Shown: positions 7,390 through 15,794 of the stretch, one piece after another
Numbering within the stretch: the first letter of the stretch is position 1
How the letters are laid out: each line of letters starts with the position of its first letter
Assembly: GCA_964615935.1 (NCBI GenBank)
Contig: CAZTTG010000063.1
Span: forward strand, 1 to 36,177
Length of the DNA: 36,177 bases
Source: CAZTTG01 sp964615935
Lineage (GTDB): Bacteria; Planctomycetota; UBA1135; GCA-002686595
Reading direction: 5' to 3'
Made by a program: the position numbers and the translations under genes
Notes under the pieces: model-generated
Databases searched by the model: none
What the model was told of the DNA's origin: nothing
The model's input: the letters and a program-made list of their open reading frames with translations, nothing else

Positions 7390-10284
7390 ATGGACTCCAC
7401 ATCCAGCGAACGGCGGCTCGCCCGACTCCTCCCGACCCTGCTTCTCCTCGCTCCCACCGCGGCGCTGCGCGCCCAGGAGCTCGATCCGGGCCTGCTGGAG
7501 ACCTTCGCCTGGCGCGAGCTCGGCCCCACCGTCTTCGGCGGTCGGATCACCGATCTGGCCCTGGTCCCCGACGAGCCCGCGACCCTCCTGGTGGCGGGCG
7601 CCTCGGGCGGGCTCTTCCGCTCGCGGAACCTGGGCACCACCTGGGAGTGCATCTTCCAGGACGAGGGCACCATCTCGATCGGCGACGTCGCCGTGGATCC
7701 TGCGAATCCCGACGTCATCTGGGTCGGCACCGGCGAGGCCAACAACCAGCGCAGCTCCTACTGGGGCGACGGCGTCTACAAGACCGAGGACGGGGGCGAG
7801 AGCTGGATCCACACGGGCCTGGCCGACACCCACCACATCGGCCGCATCGCCGTGGACCCCACCGATCCCGACGTCGTGTGGGTCGCCGCCCTGGGGCACC
7901 TGTACACCGAAAACGCCGAGCGCGGCCTGTACCGGACCGCGGACGGCGGGAAGAGCTGGGAGAAGGTCCTCGACCTGGGCGAGACCGTGGGGGTGGTCGA
8001 CGTGGTCCTCGATCCCGCCGACCCCCGGACCGCCTGGGCCGCCTCCTACGAGCGGCTGCGCCGGCCCTGGCACTTCGACGGCGCCGGCCCGGGCTCGGGC
8101 ATCCACCGCACCCGGGACGGGGGCGAGAGCTGGACCCGGCTGGAGGGCGGCCTGCCGGAGGGCGAGCTCGGGCGCATCGGGCTGGCGGCCTTCGCGGCCG
8201 ATCCACCGATCCTCTTCGCGACGGTCTCCAATCAGAACGAGGTCCCGGTCGAGATCCCCGCGCCGGAGATCGCCTTCGAGGGCGAGGCCGAGGAGGAGGG
8301 CATCCGCATCACCGAGGTCCGCGAGGGGAGCGGCCTGGAGGAGGCCGGCCTGAAGCAGGGCGATCTCCTGCTGAAGCTGGGCGGCGAGCGGGTCCGCAGC
8401 GGCTGGCAGCTCCTGGTGGCGATCTCCAGGATCCCGGTGGGAGAGGAGGCCGAGCTGGTCCTCTCCCGCGACGGAGTGGAGATGAAGCTCGCCTCGCGGA
8501 TCCGCGAGGTGCCCGAGACCCGCAGCCGGCGTCCGCGCCAGGAGGGCGGCCAGATCTGGTGCAGCCTGGACGGCGGCGAGAGCTGGGAGAAGCGCAACGA
8601 GAAGCCCGTCGGCGGGAGCCCGCCCTACTACTACGGGCAGATCCGCGTGCACCCCACCGACCCCGAGCGCCTGTGCGTGCTGGGGGTCTCGGTCTTCGCG
8701 TCGCAGGACGGTGGCCGGACCTGGGAGCGCAACCTGGCCGGCTCGGTGCACAGCGACCACCACGCCCTGGAGTACGACCCACGCGTGCCCGGTCGCCTGA
8801 TCCTGGGACACGACGGCGGCCTGGCCCTCAGCCACGATGGCGGGCAGAGCTGGGATCAGCTAGACAACCTGCCCCTGGCGCAGTTCTACGCGGCGGGCGT
8901 GGACCTGCGGCGCCCCTATCACGTGTACGGCGGCACGCAGGACAACGGGACCTGGGGCGGGCCCTCGCGCTCGCGCAGCTCGCGCGGGATCTCGCGCGCG
9001 GAGTGGTACCGAGTCGGCGGGGGCGACGGCTTCCACGTCCAGATCGATCCCCTGGAGCCCGACGTCGTCTACGGCGAGTCCCAGTTCGGCGGCCTCTTCC
9101 GGCGCGACCTGCGCGACTGGGTCAGCCGCTCGATCCGACCCCCGCGCAGCGAGCCCGAGGGGGAGCGCGACCGCTTCAACTGGAGCTCCCCCATCCTGAT
9201 CTCCCACCACAACCCGCGGATCGTGTACTTCGGGGGCAACAAGCTGTTCAAGTCCCTCGACCGCGGCGAGAGCTGGCCCTGCGTCAGCCCCGACCTGACC
9301 ACCGCCGACGAGGAGAAGATCGAGGGCAACGTGCCCCACTGCACGATCACCACCATCGCCGAGTCGCCCGTCGATCCCAACCTGCTGCTGGTGGGAACCG
9401 ACGACGGCCTGGTGCAGAGGAGCGAGGACGGGGGACTGGAGTGGACCAACCTCACCGGCCGCTTCCCGGGCGTGCCCGCGGGCTGGTGGGTGAGCCGCGT
9501 GGAGCTCTCGCGGCACGAGCGGGACACCGCCTACGCCTCCTTCACCGGCTACCGCGAGGACGACTTCCGCCCCCTGGTCTTCATCACCCGCAACGGCGGC
9601 GAGAACTGGGAGTCGATCGCCGGCGACCTCCCCGAGGGTCCGGTCAACGTCATCCGCGAGGACCCCCGCAATCCCGACCTGCTGTGGCTGGGGACCGACC
9701 TGGGCGCCTTCGTGAGCGTCGATCGCGGAGCGCACTGGGGGCGCCTCGGCCGGGATCTCCCGACCATCGCGGTGCACGACCTGGTGGTCCACCCGCGCGA
9801 CCGCGATCTGGTGGCGGCCACCCACGGGCGGGGCCTGTTCGTTCTGGACGCGGCGCCCCTGCAGGAGCTCACGGCCGAGGTGCTCGAGGCGGACGTCCAC
9901 CTGTTCGAGGTGAAGGACGCCACCCTCTGGCAGAGCGTCTGGCGCGGGGGAGGGGCGGGGGACCGGACGTGGCACGCGCCCAACCCGCCCTCGGGGGCGA
10001 CCATCAGCTACCTCCTGCGGGAGGAGGTCGAGGAGGACGAGATCTCGCTCACCATCCTGAACGAGGCGGGCGAGAAGGTGAGGGAGCTCGAGCCCCAGCG
10101 CACGCCGGGCCTGCATCGCGCGAGCTGGAGCCTGCGAGGCTCCCGCAGGGCCGGGGGACGCGCCCGGGCGCGGCCCACCTTCTCCGGGGCCGGCACCTAT
10201 GCGGCGGTGCTCGAGGTCAAGGGGAAGGAGCACCGCCGGACCTTCGAGGTGCGCCCCGATCCCATCCTGCTCGAGGGGCGGTGA
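7390..10284 (+). CDS. Exported BNR/Asp-box (sortilin/VPS10-like) beta-propeller protein with inserted PDZ domain
   Basis: This 964-aa protein begins with a Sec signal peptide (RRLARLLPTLLLLAPTAALRAQ). The mature part is built of propeller blades carrying about ten Asp-box motifs of the form S/T-x-D-G-G-x-S/T-W, such as TEDGGESW, TADGGKSW, TRDGGESW, SLDGGESW and SHDGGQSW. Blades also carry the VDPxNPDVIWVGTG-type strand seen in VPS10/sortilin-like and glycosyl-hydrolase-like proteins. Between blades, about residues 302-372, lies a PDZ-like domain (IRITEVREGSGLEEAGLKQG). The C-terminal ~120 residues form a separate beta domain (ISLTILNEAGEKVRELE) of the kind found after such propellers. No sialidase catalytic residues are evident, so a binding or scaffold role outside the cytoplasm is more likely than hydrolysis. 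The start is supported by the signal peptide and the adjacent -10-like hexamer. Confidence 0.85.
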   Translation: MDSTSSERRLARLLPTLLLLAPTAALRAQELDPGLLETFAWRELGPTVFGGRITDLALVPDEPATLLVAGASGGLFRSRNLGTTWECIFQDEGTISIGDVAVDPANPDVIWVGTGEANNQRSSYWGDGVYKTEDGGESWIHTGLADTHHIGRIAVDPTDPDVVWVAALGHLYTENAERGLYRTADGGKSWEKVLDLGETVGVVDVVLDPADPRTAWAASYERLRRPWHFDGAGPGSGIHRTRDGGESWTRLEGGLPEGELGRIGLAAFAADPPILFATVSNQNEVPVEIPAPEIAFEGEAEEEGIRITEVREGSGLEEAGLKQGDLLLKLGGERVRSGWQLLVAISRIPVGEEAELVLSRDGVEMKLASRIREVPETRSRRPRQEGGQIWCSLDGGESWEKRNEKPVGGSPPYYYGQIRVHPTDPERLCVLGVSVFASQDGGRTWERNLAGSVHSDHHALEYDPRVPGRLILGHDGGLALSHDGGQSWDQLDNLPLAQFYAAGVDLRRPYHVYGGTQDNGTWGGPSRSRSSRGISRAEWYRVGGGDGFHVQIDPLEPDVVYGESQFGGLFRRDLRDWVSRSIRPPRSEPEGERDRFNWSSPILISHHNPRIVYFGGNKLFKSLDRGESWPCVSPDLTTADEEKIEGNVPHCTITTIAESPVDPNLLLVGTDDGLVQRSEDGGLEWTNLTGRFPGVPAGWWVSRVELSRHERDTAYASFTGYREDDFRPLVFITRNGGENWESIAGDLPEGPVNVIREDPRNPDLLWLGTDLGAFVSVDRGAHWGRLGRDLPTIAVHDLVVHPRDRDLVAATHGRGLFVLDAAPLQELTAEVLEADVHLFEVKDATLWQSVWRGGGAGDRTWHAPNPPSGATISYLLREEVEEDEISLTILNEAGEKVRELEPQRTPGLHRASWSLRGSRRAGGRARARPTFSGAGTYAAVLEVKGKEHRRTFEVRPDPILLEGR

Positions 10285-10312
10285 GGGGCTGGGGGTGGGC
10301 TCCCCGCAGCCG

Positions 10313-10318
10313 TATCAT
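10313..10318 (+). promoter_or_regulatory. -10-like TATCAT placed for a leaderless transcript
   Basis: TATCAT ends 6 nt before the ATG at 10325, the same spacing as at 7378. No Shine-Dalgarno sequence is present. It could make the four-gene operon 10325-15788 independent of the propeller gene, which ends only 40 nt upstream. Confidence 0.4.
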
Positions 10319-10324
10319 GCAGCC

Positions 10325-12751
10325 ATGACGCCCACGGACGACGCCGCCCCCCGGGGTCCGCGATGGGTGGGGGCCGCGGTGCGCGGCCTGTGGGCGGCCG
10401 TGGCCCTGGCGGTCGCGCGCGCGGGCCTGCTCTACGCCATGGAGCACATGGCGCACCAGCGGGACATCGAGCAGTTCCGGGTGCGCCTGGCGGGCGCCCT
10501 GCCGGGCATCGCCCTGTCCGCGACGGTCTGCGGCCTGGCGGTGGCCCTGCTCGCGGCCCTGCTGGCCCGACGCGTCCGTCGGGGTCCCGCGTGGTGGGGC
10601 ATCGGCCTGGTCCTCTGGATCGCGGGCGCCGCGCTCTGCTTCGCCTTCCTCGCGGGCTGGGACAGCCCCGACGCCACGCGCGCGGTGGGGCTCGACACCG
10701 ATCGGGGTCGCAAGGCCGCGGCCGCCCTGGCGGGCGGGGGGCTGCTGCTCTGCGCCTGGCTGGTGGCGGGGCTGCTGCGCGCGAAGCGCGAGGGCGGAGC
10801 CGGTCGGGCGGCGCTCCTCTCTCCGGCGATCCTCCTGCTCGGCATCCCCCTCGCGTGGCAGATGGCCTTCGGGCGCTTCGCGCAGGAGATGACCGTGGTG
10901 GAGGTGCTGCGCTCGCTCACCGGCGCTCCGTGGGAGGTGGTGGAGCATCACTCCGAGCTCGAGCCCCACGCCGGGGTGATCTGCCCCTGCGGCGACTACA
11001 AGATCGACGGGGCCGACATGCCCTCGCTCGTGCTGCCGCCGCCGGCCGAGGTCTGGCTGCAGCTCGAGCCCGGGAGCGGCCCCGCGAACCTCGTGGCCCG
11101 GGCCGGGGTGGACGGTTCGGTCGTGCACCGCCGCGTCGAGGAGCTCGAGGGCTGCCGCGTGCGCTTCCGGGTGGAGGTCGACGGGAGACAGGTCCTCTCC
11201 ACCGAGATCGCGCTGGAGTCCCTGGAGGAGGTGCCGGGAACGGCCTGGGCCGACCTGGGCGATCCGCAGGGCCTCCCCCTGAGGGGCGGCGAGGCCCTCG
11301 GGCTCTCGACCGCGCTCCTCGGGCCCGACGGGGAGGAGCGCGTTCCCACCCGCGCGCTGAAGGTGGGCTTCGGCGGCCTCGCGCTGGAGAGGCGCCACCT
11401 GAGCCCGCGCCAGCTCTCCGGCCCGCGCGCGCCGAACATCGTGCTGGTGGTGCAGGACACCCAGCGCGCGGATCGCCTCTCGGCCTACGGCTACGAGCGG
11501 CCCACCTCGCCTCACCTCGAGCGTCTCGCGGCTCGGGGCACGCTCTACCAGGAGGCCTTCGCCACCTCGAGCTGGACCTGGCCCGCCACGGCCTCGATCC
11601 TCTCCGGCCTGTACCCGGCCGAGCACGGCGTGACCGACGGGGACTCCTGCTACCTGGTCCACGAGGTCGAGACCCTGGCCGAGGTACTGCAGCGCGAGGG
11701 CTTCACCACGGCGGCCTTCTCGTGCAACCCCCTGATCGTGCCCGAGAAGAACTTCGACCAGGGCTTCGAGTTCTTCGACCACGGGCGGGGGGTGACCCGG
11801 AAGTCGCACCTGGTCATGCCCGCCGTGCTGGAATGGCTGGACGCCATGGCCGGCACGCGCTTCTTCCTGTACGTGCACCTGGTCGACCCGCACTCGCCCT
11901 ACGACCCCGACACCGAGGGCCGGCGGCTCTTCGCGGCCGACGTGCCGGCGGACTTCGCCACCGACTCCATCAACGAGCTGCACAAGCGCCTGGTGGTGGA
12001 GGCGGGTCGCGCCGGCGAGGTGGTGGCCGCCGAGGACGTGGTCACGGCCGAAGAGCGCCAGCACATCAGCGACCTCTACGACGCCTGCGTGTGGACCGGC
12101 GACATGTGGCTGGGGGAGCTGCTGGAGCGGATCGAGGCGCTGGGCCTGACGGGGGAGACCATCGTGGTCTACACCAGCGACCACGGGGAGGAGCTCTTCG
12201 AGCACGGTCTGGCCGAGCACGGCCAGAGCCTCTTCGGCGAGCTGGTCCGCGTCCCCCTGGTCCTGGCGGGGCCCGGCATCCCCGAGGGCGTCCGCGTGGC
12301 CGCGCCGGTCTCCAACCGCCACGTGGCCCCGACCCTGGCCCGGCTGGGGGGCGCCCGGATCCGCGACCTGACGGGCGCGATCCACCTGTCGCGACCCCCC
12401 TCGCGGGGCGAGGACCTCATCGCCTTCTCGACCGCGCGCGGCTTCTGGGAGGGCCGCTTCCCGCGGGACGTGCTGGGGCTGAGGCGCGGGGGGATGGTGC
12501 TGCACTGGGCGCCCGGGGAGCCGGGCGATCCGGAGCCGAGCACGCGGCGCCTGCTCTTCGATCTGGGCGAGGACCCCGGCGAGCGGACGGACCTGTCCGC
12601 GCAGCGGGCCGCCCTGGCCGAGGAGCTGCAGGCCGCGCTGGAGGGACTGGAGGCGGAGCTCGCCGCGCGCCGCCGGGCGCCGGGAGTGGGGGCGGGCGCG
12701 GCCACCCTCGAGATGCTGCAGGAGATCGGCTACGCCGGCGAGGACGAGTAG
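10325..12751 (+). CDS. Membrane-anchored sulfatase/alkaline-phosphatase-superfamily protein without the Cys/Ser nucleophile
   Basis: This 808-aa protein has about four membrane segments in residues 12-190, an extracytoplasmic beta region (about 200-370), and a sulfatase-superfamily domain (about 370-780). Metal-site sequences are present: VVQDTQRADRLSAYGY (D378), VDPHSPYDPD, and TSDHGEELFEHG (D619/H620). The activation motif C/S-x-P-x-R of true sulfatases is replaced by T418-W-P-A-T422, so no residue can be made into formylglycine. Thr is the nucleophile in related phosphotransferases such as LtaS and EptA, so a phospho-substrate is possible; loss of activity is the other option. The next gene follows after 1 nt, so it heads an operon with a USP-like protein, a permease and a lipid-kinase-like protein. 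The start is supported by the TATCAT hexamer. Confidence 0.82.
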   Translation: MTPTDDAAPRGPRWVGAAVRGLWAAVALAVARAGLLYAMEHMAHQRDIEQFRVRLAGALPGIALSATVCGLAVALLAALLARRVRRGPAWWGIGLVLWIAGAALCFAFLAGWDSPDATRAVGLDTDRGRKAAAALAGGGLLLCAWLVAGLLRAKREGGAGRAALLSPAILLLGIPLAWQMAFGRFAQEMTVVEVLRSLTGAPWEVVEHHSELEPHAGVICPCGDYKIDGADMPSLVLPPPAEVWLQLEPGSGPANLVARAGVDGSVVHRRVEELEGCRVRFRVEVDGRQVLSTEIALESLEEVPGTAWADLGDPQGLPLRGGEALGLSTALLGPDGEERVPTRALKVGFGGLALERRHLSPRQLSGPRAPNIVLVVQDTQRADRLSAYGYERPTSPHLERLAARGTLYQEAFATSSWTWPATASILSGLYPAEHGVTDGDSCYLVHEVETLAEVLQREGFTTAAFSCNPLIVPEKNFDQGFEFFDHGRGVTRKSHLVMPAVLEWLDAMAGTRFFLYVHLVDPHSPYDPDTEGRRLFAADVPADFATDSINELHKRLVVEAGRAGEVVAAEDVVTAEERQHISDLYDACVWTGDMWLGELLERIEALGLTGETIVVYTSDHGEELFEHGLAEHGQSLFGELVRVPLVLAGPGIPEGVRVAAPVSNRHVAPTLARLGGARIRDLTGAIHLSRPPSRGEDLIAFSTARGFWEGRFPRDVLGLRRGGMVLHWAPGEPGDPEPSTRRLLFDLGEDPGERTDLSAQRAALAEELQAALEGLEAELAARRRAPGVGAGAATLEMLQEIGYAGEDE

Positions 12752-12752
12752 C

Positions 12753-13607
12753 ATGACCAAGGTCGATCAGTTCGAGAGCGTCTTCCGCTCCGCCGACAAG
12801 CCGGTGTTCCGCTACCGCCCGATCGAGATCGAGCGAGCGCTGATGATCACGGACCTGGAGCCGACCGAGGCGGCGGCCATGACCGATCGCGTGCAGGCCT
12901 TTCTGCCGGAGCTCGGCGAGGGCGTGGCCTGGACCGCGGTGGGGGGGGAGGCCGGGCGCGAGGTGGAGGGGCTCCTGGCGCTGGTCGAGGAGCACCGACC
13001 GGATCTGGTGTGCACCTGGCGCAACCTGTACAGCCAGGCCTGGCGCTGGCCCTACGGCCTGGGCCGGCACCTGGACGTGCTCACCCAGGCGGTCCACGTC
13101 CCGGTGCTGGTGCTGCCGCATCCCCGCGACGGGGACGCGCTGGCCCGAGCCCTCTCGAAGACCGAGGTGATCATGGCCATGGCCGGGCACCTGGCCGGGG
13201 ACGACTCCCTGGTGAGCTGGGCGGCGCGCCTCACCCGGCCGGAGGGGACGCTGTGGCTGGCCCACGTCGAGGACCAGGCGGCCTTCGAGCGCTTCATCGA
13301 CGCGATCTCGAGGATCCCGGACATCGACACCGAGCAGGCGCGGGAGGGGATCCTGGCGCAGCTCCTCAAGGAGCCGCGGGACTTCGTGGAGTCCTGCCGG
13401 AAGGGGCTGGCCGCGGCGGGCCGGCCGATCCGGGTGGAGGGGCTGGTCGCCATGGGGCACCACCTCTTCGAGTACCGGCGGATGGTGGAGGAGCACGGCG
13501 TGTCGCTGCTCGTGATGCACGCCAAGGACGAGGACCAGATGGCCATGCACGGCCTGGCCTGGCCCCTGGCGGTGGAGTTGCGGGCGATCCCGCTCCTGCT
13601 GCTCTGA
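12753..13607 (+). CDS. Universal-stress-protein-like tandem-domain protein
   Basis: This 284-aa soluble protein resembles two UspA-like alpha/beta halves. The first ends in PDLVCTWRNL and the strand VPVLVLPHP. The second ends in VSLLVMHAKDEDQ then LAVELRAIPLLLL, matching the place where USP domains read 'LLVMG...PVLVV'. The usual ATP-binding G-x2-G-x9-G-S/T is not visible, so it would be a non-ATP-binding type. There is no signal peptide. The ATG sits one base after the sulfatase-like gene's stop, and the permease gene follows 13 nt later. USP-domain proteins are often coupled to ion transporters, so a regulatory partner for the downstream permease is a reasonable inference. The family call is by fold pattern only and may be wrong. 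Confidence 0.6.
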   Translation: MTKVDQFESVFRSADKPVFRYRPIEIERALMITDLEPTEAAAMTDRVQAFLPELGEGVAWTAVGGEAGREVEGLLALVEEHRPDLVCTWRNLYSQAWRWPYGLGRHLDVLTQAVHVPVLVLPHPRDGDALARALSKTEVIMAMAGHLAGDDSLVSWAARLTRPEGTLWLAHVEDQAAFERFIDAISRIPDIDTEQAREGILAQLLKEPRDFVESCRKGLAAAGRPIRVEGLVAMGHHLFEYRRMVEEHGVSLLVMHAKDEDQMAMHGLAWPLAVELRAIPLLLL

Positions 13608-13610
13608 TCG

Positions 13611-13617
13611 GGAGGAG
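13611..13617 (+). promoter_or_regulatory. Shine-Dalgarno GGAGGAG deciding the GTG start of the permease gene
   Basis: GGAGGAG lies 3 nt before the GTG at 13621, about 5 nt if counted from the GGAGG core. The first in-frame ATG (13693) has no comparable site, so GTG is preferred despite the short spacing. Confidence 0.6.
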
Positions 13618-13620
13618 CCC

Positions 13621-15048
13621 GTGGCTGCCACATCGACGCTCGCGCTGCTGGCCCCGCTGGAGGAGGCCCACCGCGCCCCGGAGGCGCCCTCCATGGGCGT
13701 CACCCTGCTCTTCCTGGCCCTGCTGGCGGGCCTGATCGTCGCCCTGGCCCTGGAGGAGAAGCTCCACGCCCGCAAGTCGGTGATCGCCTGCGCCTTCGCG
13801 GTGGTCTGCCTGCTCCTGGGGGCCGCGCTGGACCTCTTGCCCTTCGGCCCGGTGGTGGTGGGGGGGCACGCGATCGACCTGCCCATCTACGTGCCGGCGA
13901 TCGACTGGAACGTGATCGCCATCATCCTGGGCTCGAGCCTCTTCGTGGACGTCACCAGCCGCTCGGGGCTCTTCACCTGGATCGCGATCCGCCTCACCAA
14001 GGCCTCCGGGGGCCAGCCGCTGAAGCTGCTCGTGTTCTACGGGATCATGACGGTGGTCTTCTCGGCGGTGCTCAACAACGTCACCGCGATGATCATCGTG
14101 GGCTCGCTGACGGGGGTCTCGCTCAAGCGCCTGGGGCGGGAGGGCCTGCTCCTGGGCTTCCTCATGGTGGAGGGCCTGCTGACCAACGTGGGCGGGCTCC
14201 TGACGCTGATCAGCTCGGTGCCCAACATCATCGTGGGTACTGCAGCGGGCATCTCCTTCGCGCGCTTCTTCGTCGTGGCGGCTCCCTTCGTGCTGGTGGC
14301 CACGGCGGTGACCCTGTGGATGGGCGCGCGCCGCTTCGGCGTGAGGCGCCTGACGGAGGCCGCCGAGCTGGAGGAGGCCCGCTCCCTCGTGGCCGGCTTC
14401 GACGAGCGGGACGGCATCGAGAGCCGCGCCTTCTTCTGGTTCGGCGCGGTCATGCTGGTGCTCTTCATCGCGACCATCGCCACCACCTCGGTCCTGCCCT
14501 GGATCCGGGACCTGGGGATGGGCTACGTGGCGATGAGCTTCGGCCTGATCATGCTGGTGCGCTTCAAGGCGGTGGCGGAGCGCTTCTACCAGGCCCTCGA
14601 CTGGGACCTCCTGGGCTTCTTCGCCGGGCTCTTCGTGGTGATCAACGTCATGGAGCACGCCCGCGTCCTGGAGCTGATCGGCACGGGCCTGGCCCACATC
14701 ATCGGTCTGGGGGACGCCCTGGGCAGCGGCCTGGTCCTTTGCGCCAGCGCCGCCGCCAGCTCGGTCACCGACAACATCCCCCTCTCGGCCATGCTCTCTC
14801 GCATCCTGGCCGGCGATCCCCAGATCGGCCCCGACCCCGCCTCCCCCTTCTGGTGGGCGGTGGCCTTCGGCTCCAACCTGGGCGGCAACCTGACCCCCAT
14901 CGGCTCGGCCTCCACCCTGGTGGCGGTCACCATCATGCACAAGGCCGGCATCCGCATGAGCTTCGCCCGCTTCGTGAGGATCGCGCTGCCCTTCGCGCTG
15001 GTGCAGATCCTGATCGCGGTGGTGTACGTGGTGGTGTTCTTGCGGTGA
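13621..15048 (+). CDS. ArsB/NhaD-type (CitMHS/SLC13-like) ion permease
   Basis: This 475-aa integral membrane protein has about eleven hydrophobic segments in two inverted halves. Each half has the family's re-entrant signature: LNNVTAMIIVGSLTGVS in the first, and SSVTDNIPLSAMLSRIL followed by GSNLGGNLTPIGSAS in the second. These mark the ion-transporter superfamily that includes ArsB, NhaD and citrate-Mg permeases. The ion is not readable from sequence; Na+/H+ antiport or export of an oxyanion are both plausible. The start is GTG, set by a strong upstream ribosome site; the N-terminal ~25 residues before the first helix are variable. The stop overlaps the next gene's GTG start by four bases (GTGA), so the lipid-kinase-like protein is translationally coupled to it. 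Confidence 0.85.
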   Translation: MAATSTLALLAPLEEAHRAPEAPSMGVTLLFLALLAGLIVALALEEKLHARKSVIACAFAVVCLLLGAALDLLPFGPVVVGGHAIDLPIYVPAIDWNVIAIILGSSLFVDVTSRSGLFTWIAIRLTKASGGQPLKLLVFYGIMTVVFSAVLNNVTAMIIVGSLTGVSLKRLGREGLLLGFLMVEGLLTNVGGLLTLISSVPNIIVGTAAGISFARFFVVAAPFVLVATAVTLWMGARRFGVRRLTEAAELEEARSLVAGFDERDGIESRAFFWFGAVMLVLFIATIATTSVLPWIRDLGMGYVAMSFGLIMLVRFKAVAERFYQALDWDLLGFFAGLFVVINVMEHARVLELIGTGLAHIIGLGDALGSGLVLCASAAASSVTDNIPLSAMLSRILAGDPQIGPDPASPFWWAVAFGSNLGGNLTPIGSASTLVAVTIMHKAGIRMSFARFVRIALPFALVQILIAVVYVVVFLR

Positions 15049-15788
15049 GCGCCGCCGTCTCCTGGACCCTGCCGTCCCCCGGCGACCTGGCCCTGTTCGG
15101 CGCCATCGGCCTCGCCGCGGGCATCCTGTTCGGCCGCATCGCCGGTCGCCTGCGCGATCGGCTGGACCTGCGCGTGGGGTACACGCGCAAGATCTACCAC
15201 TTCGCCATCTTCACCACCGCGGCCGGGGCGGGAGCGGCGGGCGGCTTCCCGGCCGTGCAGGCCTTCGGGGGGGCGGTGGCCCTGGTGGTCCTGCACGCGG
15301 TGTGGCGGGGGAAGCGGAGCGCGCTCTTCCGGGCCGTGGCCCGGCCGACCGACGCGCCCCACGAGCGCTTCTACGTGGTCGTGCCCCTGTGCATGACCGC
15401 CGCGGGCGGGATCCTGGCGAACCTGCTCTTCGCGCAGTGTGCGATCGTGGGGTACGCGGTCACCGGCTGGGGCGACGCCGTGGGTGAGCCGGTCGGAGCG
15501 CGCTTCGGGCGCCACCGCTATCGCGTGCCGACCCTGACCGGGATCGCCTGCACGCGCAGCCTGGAGGGCAGCCTGGCCGTATTGGCCGCCTCGATCCTGG
15601 CCGCCGTCCTGACGCTGGCCGGCGGAGGCTTCGGTCTGGAGGCGGCTCAGGTGCTCTGGTTCGCCCTGGTGGTGGCCCTCGCCTCCACCCTGGTCGAGGC
15701 GGTGACCTTCCACAGCCTCGACAACCTCACCATCCAGCTCGCCGCCTCGGGAACGACCTGGGTCCTGCTGCGGCTCGCGGCCGGATAG
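15045..15788 (+). CDS. CTP-dependent polyprenol/phytol/diacylglycerol kinase-like membrane protein
   Basis: This 247-aa membrane protein looks like the SEC59/VTE5/DGK1 family, which phosphorylates lipid alcohols using CTP. Diagnostic pieces are YTRKIYHF (residues 46-53), GWGDAVGEPVGARFGRH (141-157), TRSLEGSLAV (170-179) and a C-terminal VEAVTFHSLDNL. About six to seven membrane helices surround these loops. The lipid could be phytol, dolichol-like polyprenol or diacylglycerol; the sequence does not decide. The GTG start overlaps the permease stop as GTGA, and the region before it belongs to the permease in another frame. The gene ends only 6 nt from the end of the convergent transporter gene, with no room for a separate terminator. 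Confidence 0.75.
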   Translation: MSAAVSWTLPSPGDLALFGAIGLAAGILFGRIAGRLRDRLDLRVGYTRKIYHFAIFTTAAGAGAAGGFPAVQAFGGAVALVVLHAVWRGKRSALFRAVARPTDAPHERFYVVVPLCMTAAGGILANLLFAQCAIVGYAVTGWGDAVGEPVGARFGRHRYRVPTLTGIACTRSLEGSLAVLAASILAAVLTLAGGGFGLEAAQVLWFALVVALASTLVEAVTFHSLDNLTIQLAASGTTWVLLRLAAG

Positions 15789-15794
15789 CGCGCG

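Noticed and set aside
7390..10284. Sialidase enzyme
   Set aside because: Asp boxes are plentiful but the arginine triad and other catalytic residues of sialidases are not evident, and the domain layout is that of VPS10/BNR-like binding propellers.
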